In this document: piece by piece, positions 47,584-57,933 of the stretch | Layout: every line of letters starts with the position of its first letter | Numbering within the stretch: position 1 is the first letter of the stretch | Origin: Paratinospora sagittata | Lineage: Eukaryota; Streptophyta; Magnoliopsida; Ranunculales; Menispermaceae | DNA length: 64,000 nt | NCBI GenBank assembly: GCA_035771175.1 | Contig: CM069608.1 | Span: 25,674,519-25,738,518 of the forward strand | Direction: 5' to 3' | The notes under the pieces: generated by a model | What the model was told of the DNA's origin: nothing | Seen by the model: only the letters and a program-made list of their open reading frames with translations | The model's database searches: none | Position numbers and translations under genes: made by a program

Positions 47584-48367
47584 TTACTGGCATTGTAAAC
47601 TTTCCTTTGATATATATGAATGAAATTGTTTTGTTTAAAGATTATCTTTGGTGGGCCGATTTACAACCATTTTTTCTTTTGTATCACTAACTTTGGAGTG
47701 GTATGGGACACAACAAAATTGGAGGATACTAAATAAAATGTGAAAGTAAGAAAACCCATGAGCTTGTGTGAAAAGAAACATTTGGAGAAAGTTGTATTAC
47801 TAATATTATCACTAAGTTTACACGGTATGGGACGAGTAACTTTGGACGATACTATTAGTGAACTTCTATTCAGCCAATGTTTTTAGAGACCGTGTTCATA
47901 CAACTTAACTTGGTTGATACCCTTATTACTAAATTCATGTGGTATGGGACACATGAACTTGAATAATAATCAAAAAGATTAAGAGTAAGCGTCTGAATGC
48001 ATAAGATTGCGATAGAACGTTAGCTCAGGCTATTTACCGAGGCAAATCTTAGAATTCTTATGACTCGTATGGATTTTCAATGAAATATATGTATGTTCAC
48101 AAAAACCAGAACGAAATCATTTTAAATACTTGCAAAGTTTTCTACTTATTATATAAACATTCTAACCTTGTTTGTTTTTACACCATGGCCACACATACGA
48201 GATATATAAGATTATTTGATTCCTCAACAACAACTTTACACTCTACTTAGAAAAATAAGTGATTTTAATATTACAGTACTCTCGAAATTGTTGCTGAGCA
48301 TACTATAACATTATACTTGCCTACAGTTTCTTAATCTTGGTTTTATTTTCTCCTTGCCAGTGAGAAA
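47584..48367 (+). other. Spacer between the extra ORF and gag, with three internal repeats
   Basis: Non-coding. The phrase GGTATGGGAC recurs at 47700, 47825 and 47940 with related flanks (GGATACTA or GATACTA downstream), a period of about 115-125 bp. It ends with TTTTATTTTCTCCTTGCCAG at 48360, an excellent splice acceptor, 7 nt before the gag ATG. Confidence 0.6.
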
Positions 48368-49671
48368 ATGCAAACAAGAAGAGAGGAAGGCCACGTACTA
48401 TTCGTCCCACAGTTGAGGCACCTCTTGAGATTCAGGAACCGCCGCCTCCGACAACAGCATAGGCCACACCCGACACTGCCACTTCATCTGGGCAGGCAAT
48501 CCCACCGCACCCGCACCCTTTGCCATGCCTTCAAGCATTGAAACCTTATTCGATGGATTTATTGAGGCGATGAAGGCCACTGTTCAAATGCAGCCAGTTA
48601 GGTTGCCACGGTTCAAGCACCTGTAAAATTTGGGTCGGAAGCTCAAATTGATCAGATTACTAAATACAAGCGGCTACAACCTCTTACTTTCGATGGCACC
48701 ATTGATCCTGATGAGGTGCAAAAGTGGCTGGATGAGTCAAAAAAGGCTCTTGATGCAATGGGAGTCGATGAGACTCGCAAAATTCCACTAGCGACCTACC
48801 AACTTGTTGGTGGAGCAAACAAATGGTGGCTCATAGTGAAAGAAGACCCAAGGGTCAACATAGCAGACATGACTTGGCAACAGTTCGAGTCAATGTTTAT
48901 TGATGAATATTTTCCAAGTGCGGCGACGAAGCAGAAGCGACAGGAATTCGCTAAGTTATACCAAGGCACCATGACCGTCAGAGAATATGCTGGAAAATTT
49001 AAAGAATTATCTGTCTACTCTCTCTCCACCATCTCAACGGAGCGAGATAAGACTGAGAAATTTTATAATGGCCTTCGCCATGACATTCGGCAAGCCTTAT
49101 CAATCTTGGATCTCAAGATTTACAAAGAGGTTGTTGACAAAGCCATGAGCTTTGAACAAGAGAAGCTCTTACGGGAACAACGACTGAATAAGGAAAAACG
49201 GCCTGCAACGTTTTCCCAACAAGGCTTGCAACAGGGCAACAAGAAAAAACCCTACTACAATCAAAACCCAGCCCTCCCAGCCCCGGTTTCGAAGAATGAG
49301 GCCACAACACCTGCGGCTGAACCTTTTAACCCTAACCATCAGGGTTTCCGAAATCATGGCCGCGGAGGTCGTTATGGAAGAAGTGGCCGTCAAAACGGCA
49401 ATGGCAGAGGTGGTGGTCGACACCACATTCAGCATGGCCAGCAGAATAATTAGCATGGCCAACAGAACCATTCGCAGTATCATCCGACATGTTTCAATTG
49501 CGGCCAGAAAGGCCATGTAAAACATCTTTGTCCGCACCTTCAGCAACCTATTCCGGCTATTCCAGTCCAACAAGCACCACCTGTTGCTAATACCCAACCC
49601 AGGCAGAACCAGCAGAACCAGGGTCAACGGAATCAGGGCCGAGCATTCGCCATCGCTCAACATCCCCTACC
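48368..49671 (+). pseudogene. Chromovirus gag
   Basis: ATG 48368 starts MQTRR, then an apparent 2-bp duplication (GAGAGG) shifts the frame of what should continue GRPRTIRPTVEAPLEI. A TAG and further slips follow. The capsid region is open from about 48650 (ITKYKRLQPLTFDGTIDPDEV, KIPLATYQLVGGANKWW, FIDEYFPSAATKQKRQEF, REYAGKFKELSVYS) through a Gly/Arg/Gln-rich basic region, a TAG at 49451, and the CCHC knuckle CFNCGQKGHVKHLC at 49491-49532. It ends at the deletion junction. Confidence 0.88.
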
Positions 49672-50022
49672 AGACAACTGAAGATTCATGAGGGTAATTA
49701 TCCAACGCATGACTTGGAACTTGCAGCTGTCGTATTTGCACTGAAGTTATGGCGTCATTACCTATACGGCGAACGGTTTGAGGTCTTCTCGGATCACAAG
49801 AGTCTTAAGTACATATACACTCAGAGAGACCTTAACCTCCGCCAAAGACGATGGTTGGAATTCTTGAAAGATTATGACTTTCAACTCCAGTACCATCCCG
49901 GAAAGGCTAATGTTGTGGCCGATGCCCTGAGTAGAAAATCTTATGTTGCTTGCACTCTTAACTACGAAATGGGAAAGTTGGCTACAGAGTTGGAGAACTT
50001 TAACCTACAGCTGAACGTCTAA
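49672..50022 (+). pseudogene. RNase H remnant fused to gag by deletion
   Basis: Begins abruptly inside the RNase H domain with [20 protein letters not shown], then [51 protein letters not shown] and VADALSRKS. The preceding sequence is gag tail, so protease, RT and the start of RNase H (about 2 kb in relatives) are absent. The junction is at about 49655-49672. Confidence 0.88.
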
Positions 50023-50103
50023 GGACCAAGACCACGACTCTCTCAATTATCAGTCAACTCTGAGCTCGTTCGAAAGATTTCAGCGCCTCAAGCCAATGAC
50101 CCT

Positions 50104-51504
50104 ATGTTAATGGAGAAACGAGACCGTCTACTCAGCGGCCAGGACCTTCCTCATTGGTCGGTCTCTGGAGACGACACCGTTTTCTATAAAAAACGTCTCT
50201 GCCTACCGAACGATCCTGAGGTTCGTAAAGAAGTGCTTTCTGAGATGCACTGTTCGAGGTACGCTATGCATCCTGGGGGTGACAAGATGTACAAGGATGT
50301 CAAGCGACAATTTTGGTTTTCTGGAATGAAGAAGGAAATTGCAGACTTCGTTGCTCGATGTCTCGTTTGCCAGAAAGTCAAGGCAGAACGAAGACTTCCC
50401 TCTGGACTTCTCCAGCCGTTACCTATTGGAGAATGGAAATGGGAGAACATCGCAATGGATTTTGTCACGGCCTTACCTCGAAACAATAAAGGGCAAGATG
50501 CTATCTGGGTTATCATTGACCAACTTACAAAGTCTGCACACTTCTTGCCAATAAAGTTCACGGATAATCCCGCCAAACTTGTAGAACTATATGAAAGAGA
50601 TATCGTATGCCTTCATGGCATACCACTCACGATCGTCTCTGATCGAGACCCTCGATTCACATCAAACTTTTGGAAAAGCTTCCAGAGTAGAATGGGTTCT
50701 AAGATCACTATGAGCACAGCCTTCCACCCTCAGACTGATGGGCAGTCAGAGCGGCTTATCCAAATCTTAGAAGACATGTTACGATGATGCATTTTGGACT
50801 TTAATGACGGATGGGCAAAGTATTTGCATCTAGCTGAGTTTGCATACAACAACAGCTACCAAACTAGTATCGGCATGGCACCATACGAGGCTCTCTATGG
50901 TCGGCCTTGCAAATCTCCGGTATGCTGGTTAGATATGGCAGATCGACCGCAATTAGGCCCTGAACTAGTTCAAGAGACTTCTGAGAAGATCACACTAGTA
51001 AAGGAACGACTTCGCGTTGCACAAAGTCGACAGAAGAGCTATGCTGACAAGCGGAGACAACCTCTAGAATTTGATAAGGGGGACTTTGTTTTTTTGAAAG
51101 TCCAGCCCACAAGAGGTGTCAAACGCTTTGGAATCAAAGGCAAGCTCTCCCCGGTATATATCGGTCCATTTCAGATCATTGAAAGTATTGGCAAACTTGC
51201 TTATCGTCTGTCCCTTCCATCGTCCATGCCTAAGGTTCATGACGTTTTTCACGTATCTATGCTTCGCAAGTATCGTCCTGATCCTTCGCATATCATCCTT
51301 TTAGTTGAGGTTCGGGTTGAGGCAGGAAATACGTATCAGGAGAAAGCAATCCAGATTTTAGATCGAAAAACTCAAGAACTACGGCGACGTAGCATACCAC
51401 TTGTGAAAGTGCTCTGGGATCACCACGGCGTAGAGGAAGCAACATGGGAACTAGAAGCAACAAGTAAACAGAAATACCCTGAATTGTTTTCTAGTACCAA
51501 CTGA
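50104..51504 (+). pseudogene. Chromovirus integrase with chromodomain-like C-terminus
   Basis: One frame, broken by a TGA at 50785-50787 (codon after DMLR, consistent with CGA to TGA). The zinc-binding part has H-H (EMHCSRYAMHPGG) and CLVCQ; the core has MDFVTALP, SDRDPRFTS and QTDGQSERL with D, D and E present. After the stop: WAKYLHLAEFAYNNSYQTSI, YGRPCKSPVCW, then the GPF/Y-like LSPVYIGPFQIIESIGKLAY and HDVFHVSMLRKY. The tail IQILDRKTQELRRRSIPLV and KVLWDHHGVEEATWELE is the chromodomain-like module of Tekay/Del chromoviruses. Apart from the TGA it looks intact. Confidence 0.9.
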
Positions 51505-51727
51505 TGATGTGATACATTGTATTATTTTCACTTATCAATCACAAGATGAAACATTGTTTACACCTATCTTGATCCATTGTTTCACTTCAATAACTACGCA
51601 GATGTCTGAAAATAATATCAATGGATATAGTGATGCACACATGCAGTGGCCTCCTTATCCACCTGTGGCTACTTCTCAAGCCGATAACCCTCATCACTAC
51701 TTGACTTGATTTTGAGGGCGAAATCCC

Positions 51728-51743
51728 TTTAAGGGGGGTAGAG
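51728..51743 (+). other. Polypurine tract of the chromovirus
   Basis: TTTAAGGGGGGTAGAG just before the 3' LTR start. Confidence 0.8.
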
Positions 51744-51798
51744 TGTAATACCCTGTATTTCACAAAAAAAATAAAAAAAAATTACTATTTGGGCAATG

Positions 51799-52140
51799 CC
51801 CGAACGTTCAGGCTCATGCCAGAACGTTCAGGCGCATGCCAGAACGTTCAGGCGCATGACAGAACGTTCAGGCGCATGCTAGAACGTTCAGTCGCATGCC
51901 AGAACGTTCAGGCGCATGACAGAACGTTCAGGCGCATGCCAGAACGTTCAGGCGTAATGCATGCCCAAACGTTCAGGCGGATGCCAGAACGTTCAGGCGG
52001 ATGCCAGAACGTTCAGGCGCATGCCAGAACGTACAGGCGCATGCCAGAACGTACAGGCGCATGCCAGAACGTACAGGCGCATGCCAGAACGTTCAGGCGC
52101 ATGCCAGAACGTACAGACGCATACCCGAACGTTCAGGCGC
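51799..52140. repeat. 17-copy 20-bp tandem array in U3
   Basis: Unit CGCATGCCAGAACGTTCAGG, 17 copies by count, with GTAC for GTTC in four of the last six. Each unit contains two 6-bp palindromes (GCATGC and AACGTT). It ends 9 bp before the TATA box. Because 20 is not a multiple of three, the open frames over it are by-products. Confidence 0.93.
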
Positions 52141-52149
52141 AAAAATCTC

Positions 52150-52157
52150 TATATAAG
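52150..52157 (+). promoter_or_regulatory. TATA box of the chromovirus LTR
   Basis: TATATAAG right after the 20-bp array; its mirror image is at about 53667-53674 in the inverted copy. It predicts a transcription start near 52180. Confidence 0.7.
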
Positions 52158-53443
52158 AAACCTCCTTATTTCTCATTCCTCACACCAAATCACCTTCTCT
52201 TGTGAATTTCTTATCCTTTTCACGCATTCTAAGTTTTTGAGACTCTCTATCCGAGACTCTCGGTGCGGTGCAACAAAGTTCTATCCGGAGGAAAGCGCCA
52301 GATCTGAAAGCGGTGCAACGAAGTTCTGTCCGGAGGAAAGTGCCAGATCTGAAAGAAGAAGTTTTATCTGAAGGTGGGGAACGAAACATAGGTTTGCGTG
52401 TTTCATAACTTTTATGAAAGTTTACATTCAATTATTATTATGTCTACTATTCATTTACACTGCATTATGTCATATACTATTTATACTGCCGCACATATGT
52501 CTGTATATTTGGAATTCATGTATTGCACTGTTATAATGCCAGATTTGTAGTCAATCCGACTCAACTAGACTCGGTCTTGTCCTCAGTAACTTTAAATAGT
52601 GAACGGGAGGCAGCGGGCTGCTCTAGGCGATTGGTATTTAAGCAGACCTTGCGTCTCATCTCTCAACTGGGGACTGATCTAGTTGGTCTTATTGAAAGCT
52701 ATCAGCTTATACAGTAATACTGAATGTCCTATTCTTGCACGTCGTGATACCGACCTTGATAAGGATCACCAGACGTTTCCAAAGTCAGTATAAATTTCAA
52801 AGAAAAGACCAGACCAAAAGACTAGACCAGTTCGTGCATTGGCATCATACATATCACCACCTAGGGACGTATATGGTTTATGACTCATAAAATAGTTAGG
52901 AGCATTGCTCGCTATTCATTATATTTCTCTAGAGAGGGACGTACATGAGAACCCGGCTACACCCGGGGAGGGACATCAGTACGTGAACTCAGAGCATCGT
53001 TCCTGTACGTGAATTCAGGCGATTTACGTTCATCAAACCATTACGAGACGGTGTCATGCATACATACATATTGATTGATTATGATGCTCACATGTGTATT
53101 TAAGATATTTGATATTGAAGTATGCTTTATTAATTGTTATACTCATGCACTATTTACCCACTGAGCGCGTTAAGCTCACTCCATTATTATCCAATTTTTC
53201 ACAAAAAATTAGGGTGGACTGGGTGCAGGTTATGGGGCCCACATTTTATACCCTTTGTTTAATTCATTGGGGATTTTGGGAGTATGTTCCCTTGACCATT
53301 TTATGTACAAAAATATTCTGAATTAAATGAAATCAGATTTGTACTGTGTGTACCGTATTTCCGCTGCGCACTCTGTTGTTACCATTGTAATTGTTACAAA
53401 TGCGCGCCCCGTCCGAGAGTGTACCGCCGGTTTAGGCGCGTCC

Positions 53444-53938
53444 CCCACCTTCAGATAAAACTTCATCTTTCAGATCTGGCGCTTTCCTCCGGAAAAAACT
53501 TCGTTGCACCGCTTTCAGATCTGGCGCTTTCCTCCGGATAGAACTTTGTTGCACCGCACCGAGAGTCTCGGATAGAGAGTCTCAAAAACTTAGAATGCGT
53601 GGAAAGGAGAAGAAATTCACAAGAGAAGGTGATTTGGTGTGAGGAATGAGAAATGAGGAGGTTTCTTATATAGAGATTTTTGCGCCTGAACTTTCGGGCA
53701 TGCGCCTGAACGTTCTGGCATGCGCCTGAACGTTCTGGCATGCCTTGCGCCTGAACGTTCTGTCATGCGCCTGCGCCTGAACGTTCTGGTGTGCGCCTGA
53801 ATGTTCTGTCATGCGCCTGAACGTTCTGGCATGCGCCTGAACGTTCTGTCATGCGCCTGAACGTTCTGTCATGCGCCTGAACGTTCGGGCGTTGCCCAAA
53901 TAGTAATTTTTTTTATTTATGAAATACAGGGTATTACA
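53444..53938 (-). repeat. Inverted copy of the LTR 5' part (U3 and start of R)
   Basis: Reverse complement of 51744-52379, collinear and nearly identical by eye, except for the array (10 copies instead of 17, which accounts for the length difference of about 140 bp). It includes the same internal 45-bp duplication, the TATA box, and the terminus GGGTATTACA at 53938. Confidence 0.92.
53682..53892. repeat. 10-copy 20-bp tandem array, inverted
   Basis: Unit GCGCCTGAACGTTCTGGCAT, the inverse of the array at 51799-52140, with GTCA and GGCA variants interleaved and one short extra GCGCCT. Confidence 0.92.
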
Positions 53939-53943
53939 TAAAA

Positions 53944-54314
53944 TACATAGAAGAGAATAAATGATTGCCTAATTTAGAAACTAAATTGTAGAAAGAGAAA
54001 AATAATGAATTAGCTAGAAAATAGCTAGATGGATAGCTAGATATTTGTTTTTGAAAAGGAATAGGAATATGTTGTTTGATGAAGCTCACTATCCTTAGAT
54101 AATATATTAGAGGTATTCTAATCCTTGATCACTATCTTGAAGAGGTTAGACTTTCATAACTCCCCCTAATATGTAAGAATTTTAAATTGAATTTTGAGTA
54201 AGAGATAATATTATAAAAAAAAATGCTTTTAAGGGTAGTTTTAATTTGCTGAGATTTTGATAAAAAAAAAAAAATGCATCACTAGATAGAATATGCGGAG
54301 ATATTATAAAATGG
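53944..54314. other. AT-rich flank
   Basis: No gene recognised; leads into the copy of the duplicated segment. Confidence 0.5.
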
Positions 54315-54570
54315 CAGTGGTTTAAAGATGGGAGGTAAAACTTGGGAATGAACATGAAAGCCTAGCTGTGGATGTCTTTCATATATAGTTAGGTGAGAAA
54401 ATTACTATTTAACATTTATAAGAAAATAAGAACGTTGGAGACTTTATGAGATTTTATTGAGAAATTATAGATCTCTTATTTTCCCATTTATTTCTCATTA
54501 GAAAACTTCTAATGTTGTAGATTATGTTTTTTTTTTTTAAAAAGTTCGTAGTCATGTTCAATAAAACTTA
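54315..54570. repeat. Uninterrupted copy of the segment at 41925-42045 plus 43318-43516
   Basis: Gives the empty site for the solo LTR at 42046-43317 (GAGAAAATTACTATTTAAC here versus the TTATT flank there). Divergence is substantial, so the duplication predates the LTR. Confidence 0.55.
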
Positions 54571-54737
54571 TTTTTGTTTCTTTTTGTATTATCTGGATGA
54601 TTCATCAAACAATTATGACAGAATTCTCAAGAAAAACTTAAGAAATTATTTCATAAAAAAATTACATATTTTCAAGAAAACTTTTCTCAACTATCAAAAT
54701 ACAAGCAATACACAAGCACATTGTCAAGTACATCACA

Positions 54738-55256
54738 TAGAGGTGTTCATCTGACCCTCATTTGACCAACCAACCTGAGTAACTCGAACAACTCGACCCA
54801 AAGTATATGGGTTGGGTTAGGTTAGAAATTAGCAACTCAATTATGTTCAGGTTAGGTCAAGGTTTTACAAAATAAATCTCGATCAACATGACCCAACTAG
54901 AACTCATTAAGAATATTAATGGTTGTTTTAATTAGCATTCTTATTAGAGTTGCCTATTCTAATTAAATTACGTAAAATCTCATAAATAAAATGATATGAA
55001 AGAAAACATTATATAAAACTATAGTGATATTCAAATTTGACTTAAAAATTAGTTTATGAAATGAGAGTTTAGAATCGACATATTGAAGTAAATCGATCCA
55101 ACCAACCCGACCTGAACCAACTTGAAGTCAATGGGTTAGGTTGGGTTTAAGATCTTATTGGGTTGGGTTGCTTTAGGATATTTTCAACCTGAACTTGATT
55201 GGGTTAGGTTGATATTTGACTAAAAACTGGAACCACCCAACCAATGAACACCCCTA
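54738..55256. mobile_element. hAT-type MITE
   Basis: 519 bp, starting TAGAGGTGTTCAT and ending ATGAACACCCCTA (inverse of the start), flanked by ACATCACA (54730-54737) and ACATTACA (55257-55264), an 8-bp TSD with one change. The subterminal GGGTTGGGTTAGG motifs are usual in plant hAT MITEs. No coding capacity. Confidence 0.87.
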
Positions 55257-55264
55257 ACATTACA

Positions 55265-55629
55265 TAAACAAAACCCCTTTTAACAAACTCCTAAGGTATC
55301 TTGACCGGCACAAAAATTTAATCATCCTACCCACCATAGGACCATTAGATTCATATTAAGCCTCAACTAGACTCCGACAAAGTCTCATATGTAATTGAGT
55401 CATCTATCACAAATCAAAACCTGATAATCCATTCACAAGTTTCTACTATCCACAACTACCTCAAATCCAAATTAAACAACATCTCTTAATAACATCCATC
55501 TATCACAAATTTATATCATTTAACATCCGTCTATTCATATTTCAAGTGTGGGGTGTTATGTACATATATTTACATAATCTAAAATATCAAAATACATACA
55601 TACAAACATACATATAGACAGACACACGC

Positions 55630-55673
<44 letters not shown>

Positions 55674-55679
55674 CCATAA
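55265..55679. other. Non-coding stretch ending in a CA microsatellite
   Basis: No gene recognised. The CA/CG-rich repeat covers about 55620-55667. Confidence 0.55.
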
Positions 55680-56136
55680 CATCAAACCTACCTCAAAATT
55701 TATCTTCTGGCACGACACTAATATCTCATTGTAGTGCTATTCGCTTGCCCTTATCAATAGCTGAAGGACTGAAAAATGGAAATAGAGTGAGCAAGCGGTG
55801 CCCAATGAATAGAATTTATATATGCCATAATCTATACATCTACATCATCATGTATACATGAGCATGTTATGCCAAATTAATTTGCATTTAGACACATGTC
55901 ATAACAACATTCAATATACAATGCAATTCAATTCCATATGCAACACACATCATTCAACCTTATTCAAGTATGTGACAAACTTTCCCAAGACGTATATGAA
56001 TGCATATAGTCAATAGGTACTAGTTTTACAACCTAAAGTCACATTTCAGCTTTACTTGAATAATTCAGCCAAGAGTACTCATGAACATGTTCTGTATACT
56101 ATCCAGTACTTTTCAACTAGTATTCTCAAGAGGAAA
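55680..56136 (-). repeat. Fragment of a Tekay/Del-like LTR
   Basis: Read in reverse, CATTGGGCACCGCTTGCTCA, then CTATTTCCATTTTTCAG matches the conserved ACCCACTGGGCGAGTAGCTC block of chromovirus LTRs at 43032 and 53157. Ends not resolved. Confidence 0.45.
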
Positions 56137-57340
56137 TGTGATGAAATCACAATTTTGTATTTTTTTATCCCAATTTTTAATGATTTTAGGTTAAAAAAAA
56201 ACAAGAAGAAAAAAAAAATTCTTTAGGTCACATTTTAGAATTTTTAGGACATTTTGGGCTACTTTAATAATGCATTTATTTATTTATTTGTTTTTTATTT
56301 TAATTTTCTTTTAATAAGGTCTATTTATTTTTGGGTATGTTGGTGTCTCATTTGGTTTTCAAGTATTTCTTAGATATTTTCAGGATTAAAGGATGAGATT
56401 GCATATTTCTGAAAGGTCCACACCACATATCTACATGGACCAGATGTGGAGAAGCCGAGGCGTTAGATCCAACAAGGCTTAAATGATCAATTCGAGTCTG
56501 TTTGATTGGATTCTAATCAACTTAAAGATTTTGAAAGAAGGGGTTTACATGGTTGCAATCTTTGATGAAGATCTAATTGAGCTCATATCAACCCATTTAT
56601 GGAAGAAAAGGATGTCACACATGCCAAAAAGAAGAAAAAAAAAATTCTCCACATATGGGCACAATCTTCTTCTTATTTTCTTGATTGAAAAAATGTTTAT
56701 GTAATTTAGAAAATGACCAATTTTAGAGGATGTTTTTTAGAGAATAATAGGTGGTGGATGTATTTTTGTTTTTGAAAATCAAGAGGTGGGCACATCTATA
56801 AATATGGTTAAATTTTAAGAGAATGAGCATCCCATCCTCTCTTAATTCTCTTTCTCTTTTATTTTTGCGTTGTTACTTTTTGGAGCTTGAAGTAATCTGG
56901 AAGTTCGGTGATTCAAGGTTAAGGTAAGTGACAATACCTTAGGCCTTAATCTTTGTAAGTCTTTCTTTCTTTTCATTTAAGTTTTAACTTCAATATTTTT
57001 TTTAGGCTTAAACGTGTTTTTAGTGTTTAGGTTTTTGTTTTATTTTATTTTATTTCATTTTGTTTTAGGTTTCAAAATTTATTTTATTTGTTTTTGTTTG
57101 TTCATTTGTTTATTCATAGGTTAGATTTAAATTTTTGCAATTTAGTTTATTTACTTAGTTGCTTTATAATGAACTTAGGTTGTTAGAAATCACATTTTAT
57201 CTGCTTTGACTTATATGATAAATAAATAAATAATTTTTTTTTTAAAAAAGGTATTTTCTCCAATCGTTGTGGATCGACCTTATCAAGTGCTACAACTTAC
57301 ATTGTGCACTTGCAAGTATATAATGTGATATATTTTTTAA
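56137..57340 (+). repeat. Probable Athila-like LTR relic
   Basis: Starts around TGTGATGAAATCACAATTTT and ends around CCAATCGTTGTGGATCGACC followed by GTGCACTTGCAAGTATA, a phrase typical of Athila-group LTR 3' ends. TATAAATATGG near 56799 could be its TATA box. No matching primer binding site or TSD, so a degraded solo LTR is likely. Confidence 0.45.
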
Positions 57341-57445
57341 ACCGTAATTGATTCCGAGAAAGCATCCCCCTTGTAGAACTTAATTAGCTTTCCTTGTAAA
57401 TTAATACTAGAGTGTTGTCACACTTTCCAACTAAATAGAATTTTA

Positions 57446-57544
57446 CATAGTCCTTTAAATCTAACTAGGATCACTAGAAATGATTATCTTTGTAGGGACA
57501 TAGTCCTTTAAATCTAACTAGGATCACTAGAAATGATTATCTTT
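57446..57544. repeat. 46-bp tandem duplication
   Basis: CATAGTCCTTTAAATCTAAC through GATTATCTTT occurs at 57446-57491 and again, identical by eye, at 57499-57544 (period 53). Confidence 0.9.
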
Positions 57545-57608
57545 CATTGGGCCATATAGAAGATCTCTGCCTTTTTTTCATGCTACAAACATTCATACAC
57601 ATGGACAA

Positions 57609-57742
<134 letters not shown>

Positions 57743-57933
57743 GATGATATAAATAAAATTCTACTCACAACAATTGCCAGAAATAATTTTCCACCCAACA
57801 ACCTGCACTAGACTCCTCTTCTAGTATCTGCATACATCATTTAATTCATATTAACATCCTTTCCTTTCCTTTCATACCAATTTTCAACTTTCCAATTCAT
57901 TCAACTAATTTCATAATGTTATTCAGGTCTCAC

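Larger units (their letters stand above)
51744..53443 (+). repeat. 3' LTR of the chromovirus, lacking its last bases
   Basis: Starts TGTAATACCCTGTATTTCAC. U3 holds the 20-bp array, TATA at 52150, and R-U5 collinear with the solo LTR at 42046-43317. It breaks off after GGTTTAGGCGCGTC at about 53443, where the relative continues to GGGGTGTGACA, and runs straight into an inverted copy of its own 5' part. A direct duplication of about 45 bp (CCGGAGGAAAG-GCCAGATC) lies at 52270-52355. Confidence 0.88.
45472..53938 (+). mobile_element. Composite chromovirus with two inverted U3 ends
   Basis: 8467 bp, flanked by TAAAA at 45467-45471 and 53939-53943. The left end is TGTAATACCCTGTATTTCA; the right end is its exact inverse, because the last 495 bp are an inverted copy of the first 636 bp of the 3' LTR. 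In between: A-rich repeat, extra ORF, gag, RNase H (protease and RT deleted), integrase with chromodomain-like tail, polypurine tract, and a 3' LTR lacking its final bases. No normal 5' LTR or primer binding site is visible. It could be one rearranged integrant or a nested set whose TSD match is coincidental. Confidence 0.7.

Noticed and set aside
49113..49663. Minus-strand frames over chromovirus gag
   Set aside because: Shadows of the Gly/Arg/Gln-rich gag region.
51799..52140. CRISPR-like repeat array
   Set aside because: Head-to-tail 20-bp units with no unique spacers, in a plant LTR.
51789..52371. Overlapping reading frames with a repeated GACQNVQAHARTF-like peptide
   Set aside because: They are translations of the 20-bp DNA array. 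Two forward frames are open because the unit lacks stops, and the array sits in LTR U3 upstream of a TATA box.
54780..55220. Telomere-like GGGTTGGGTTAGG runs
   Set aside because: Imperfect and confined to the subterminal parts of a hAT MITE; not a telomeric tract.
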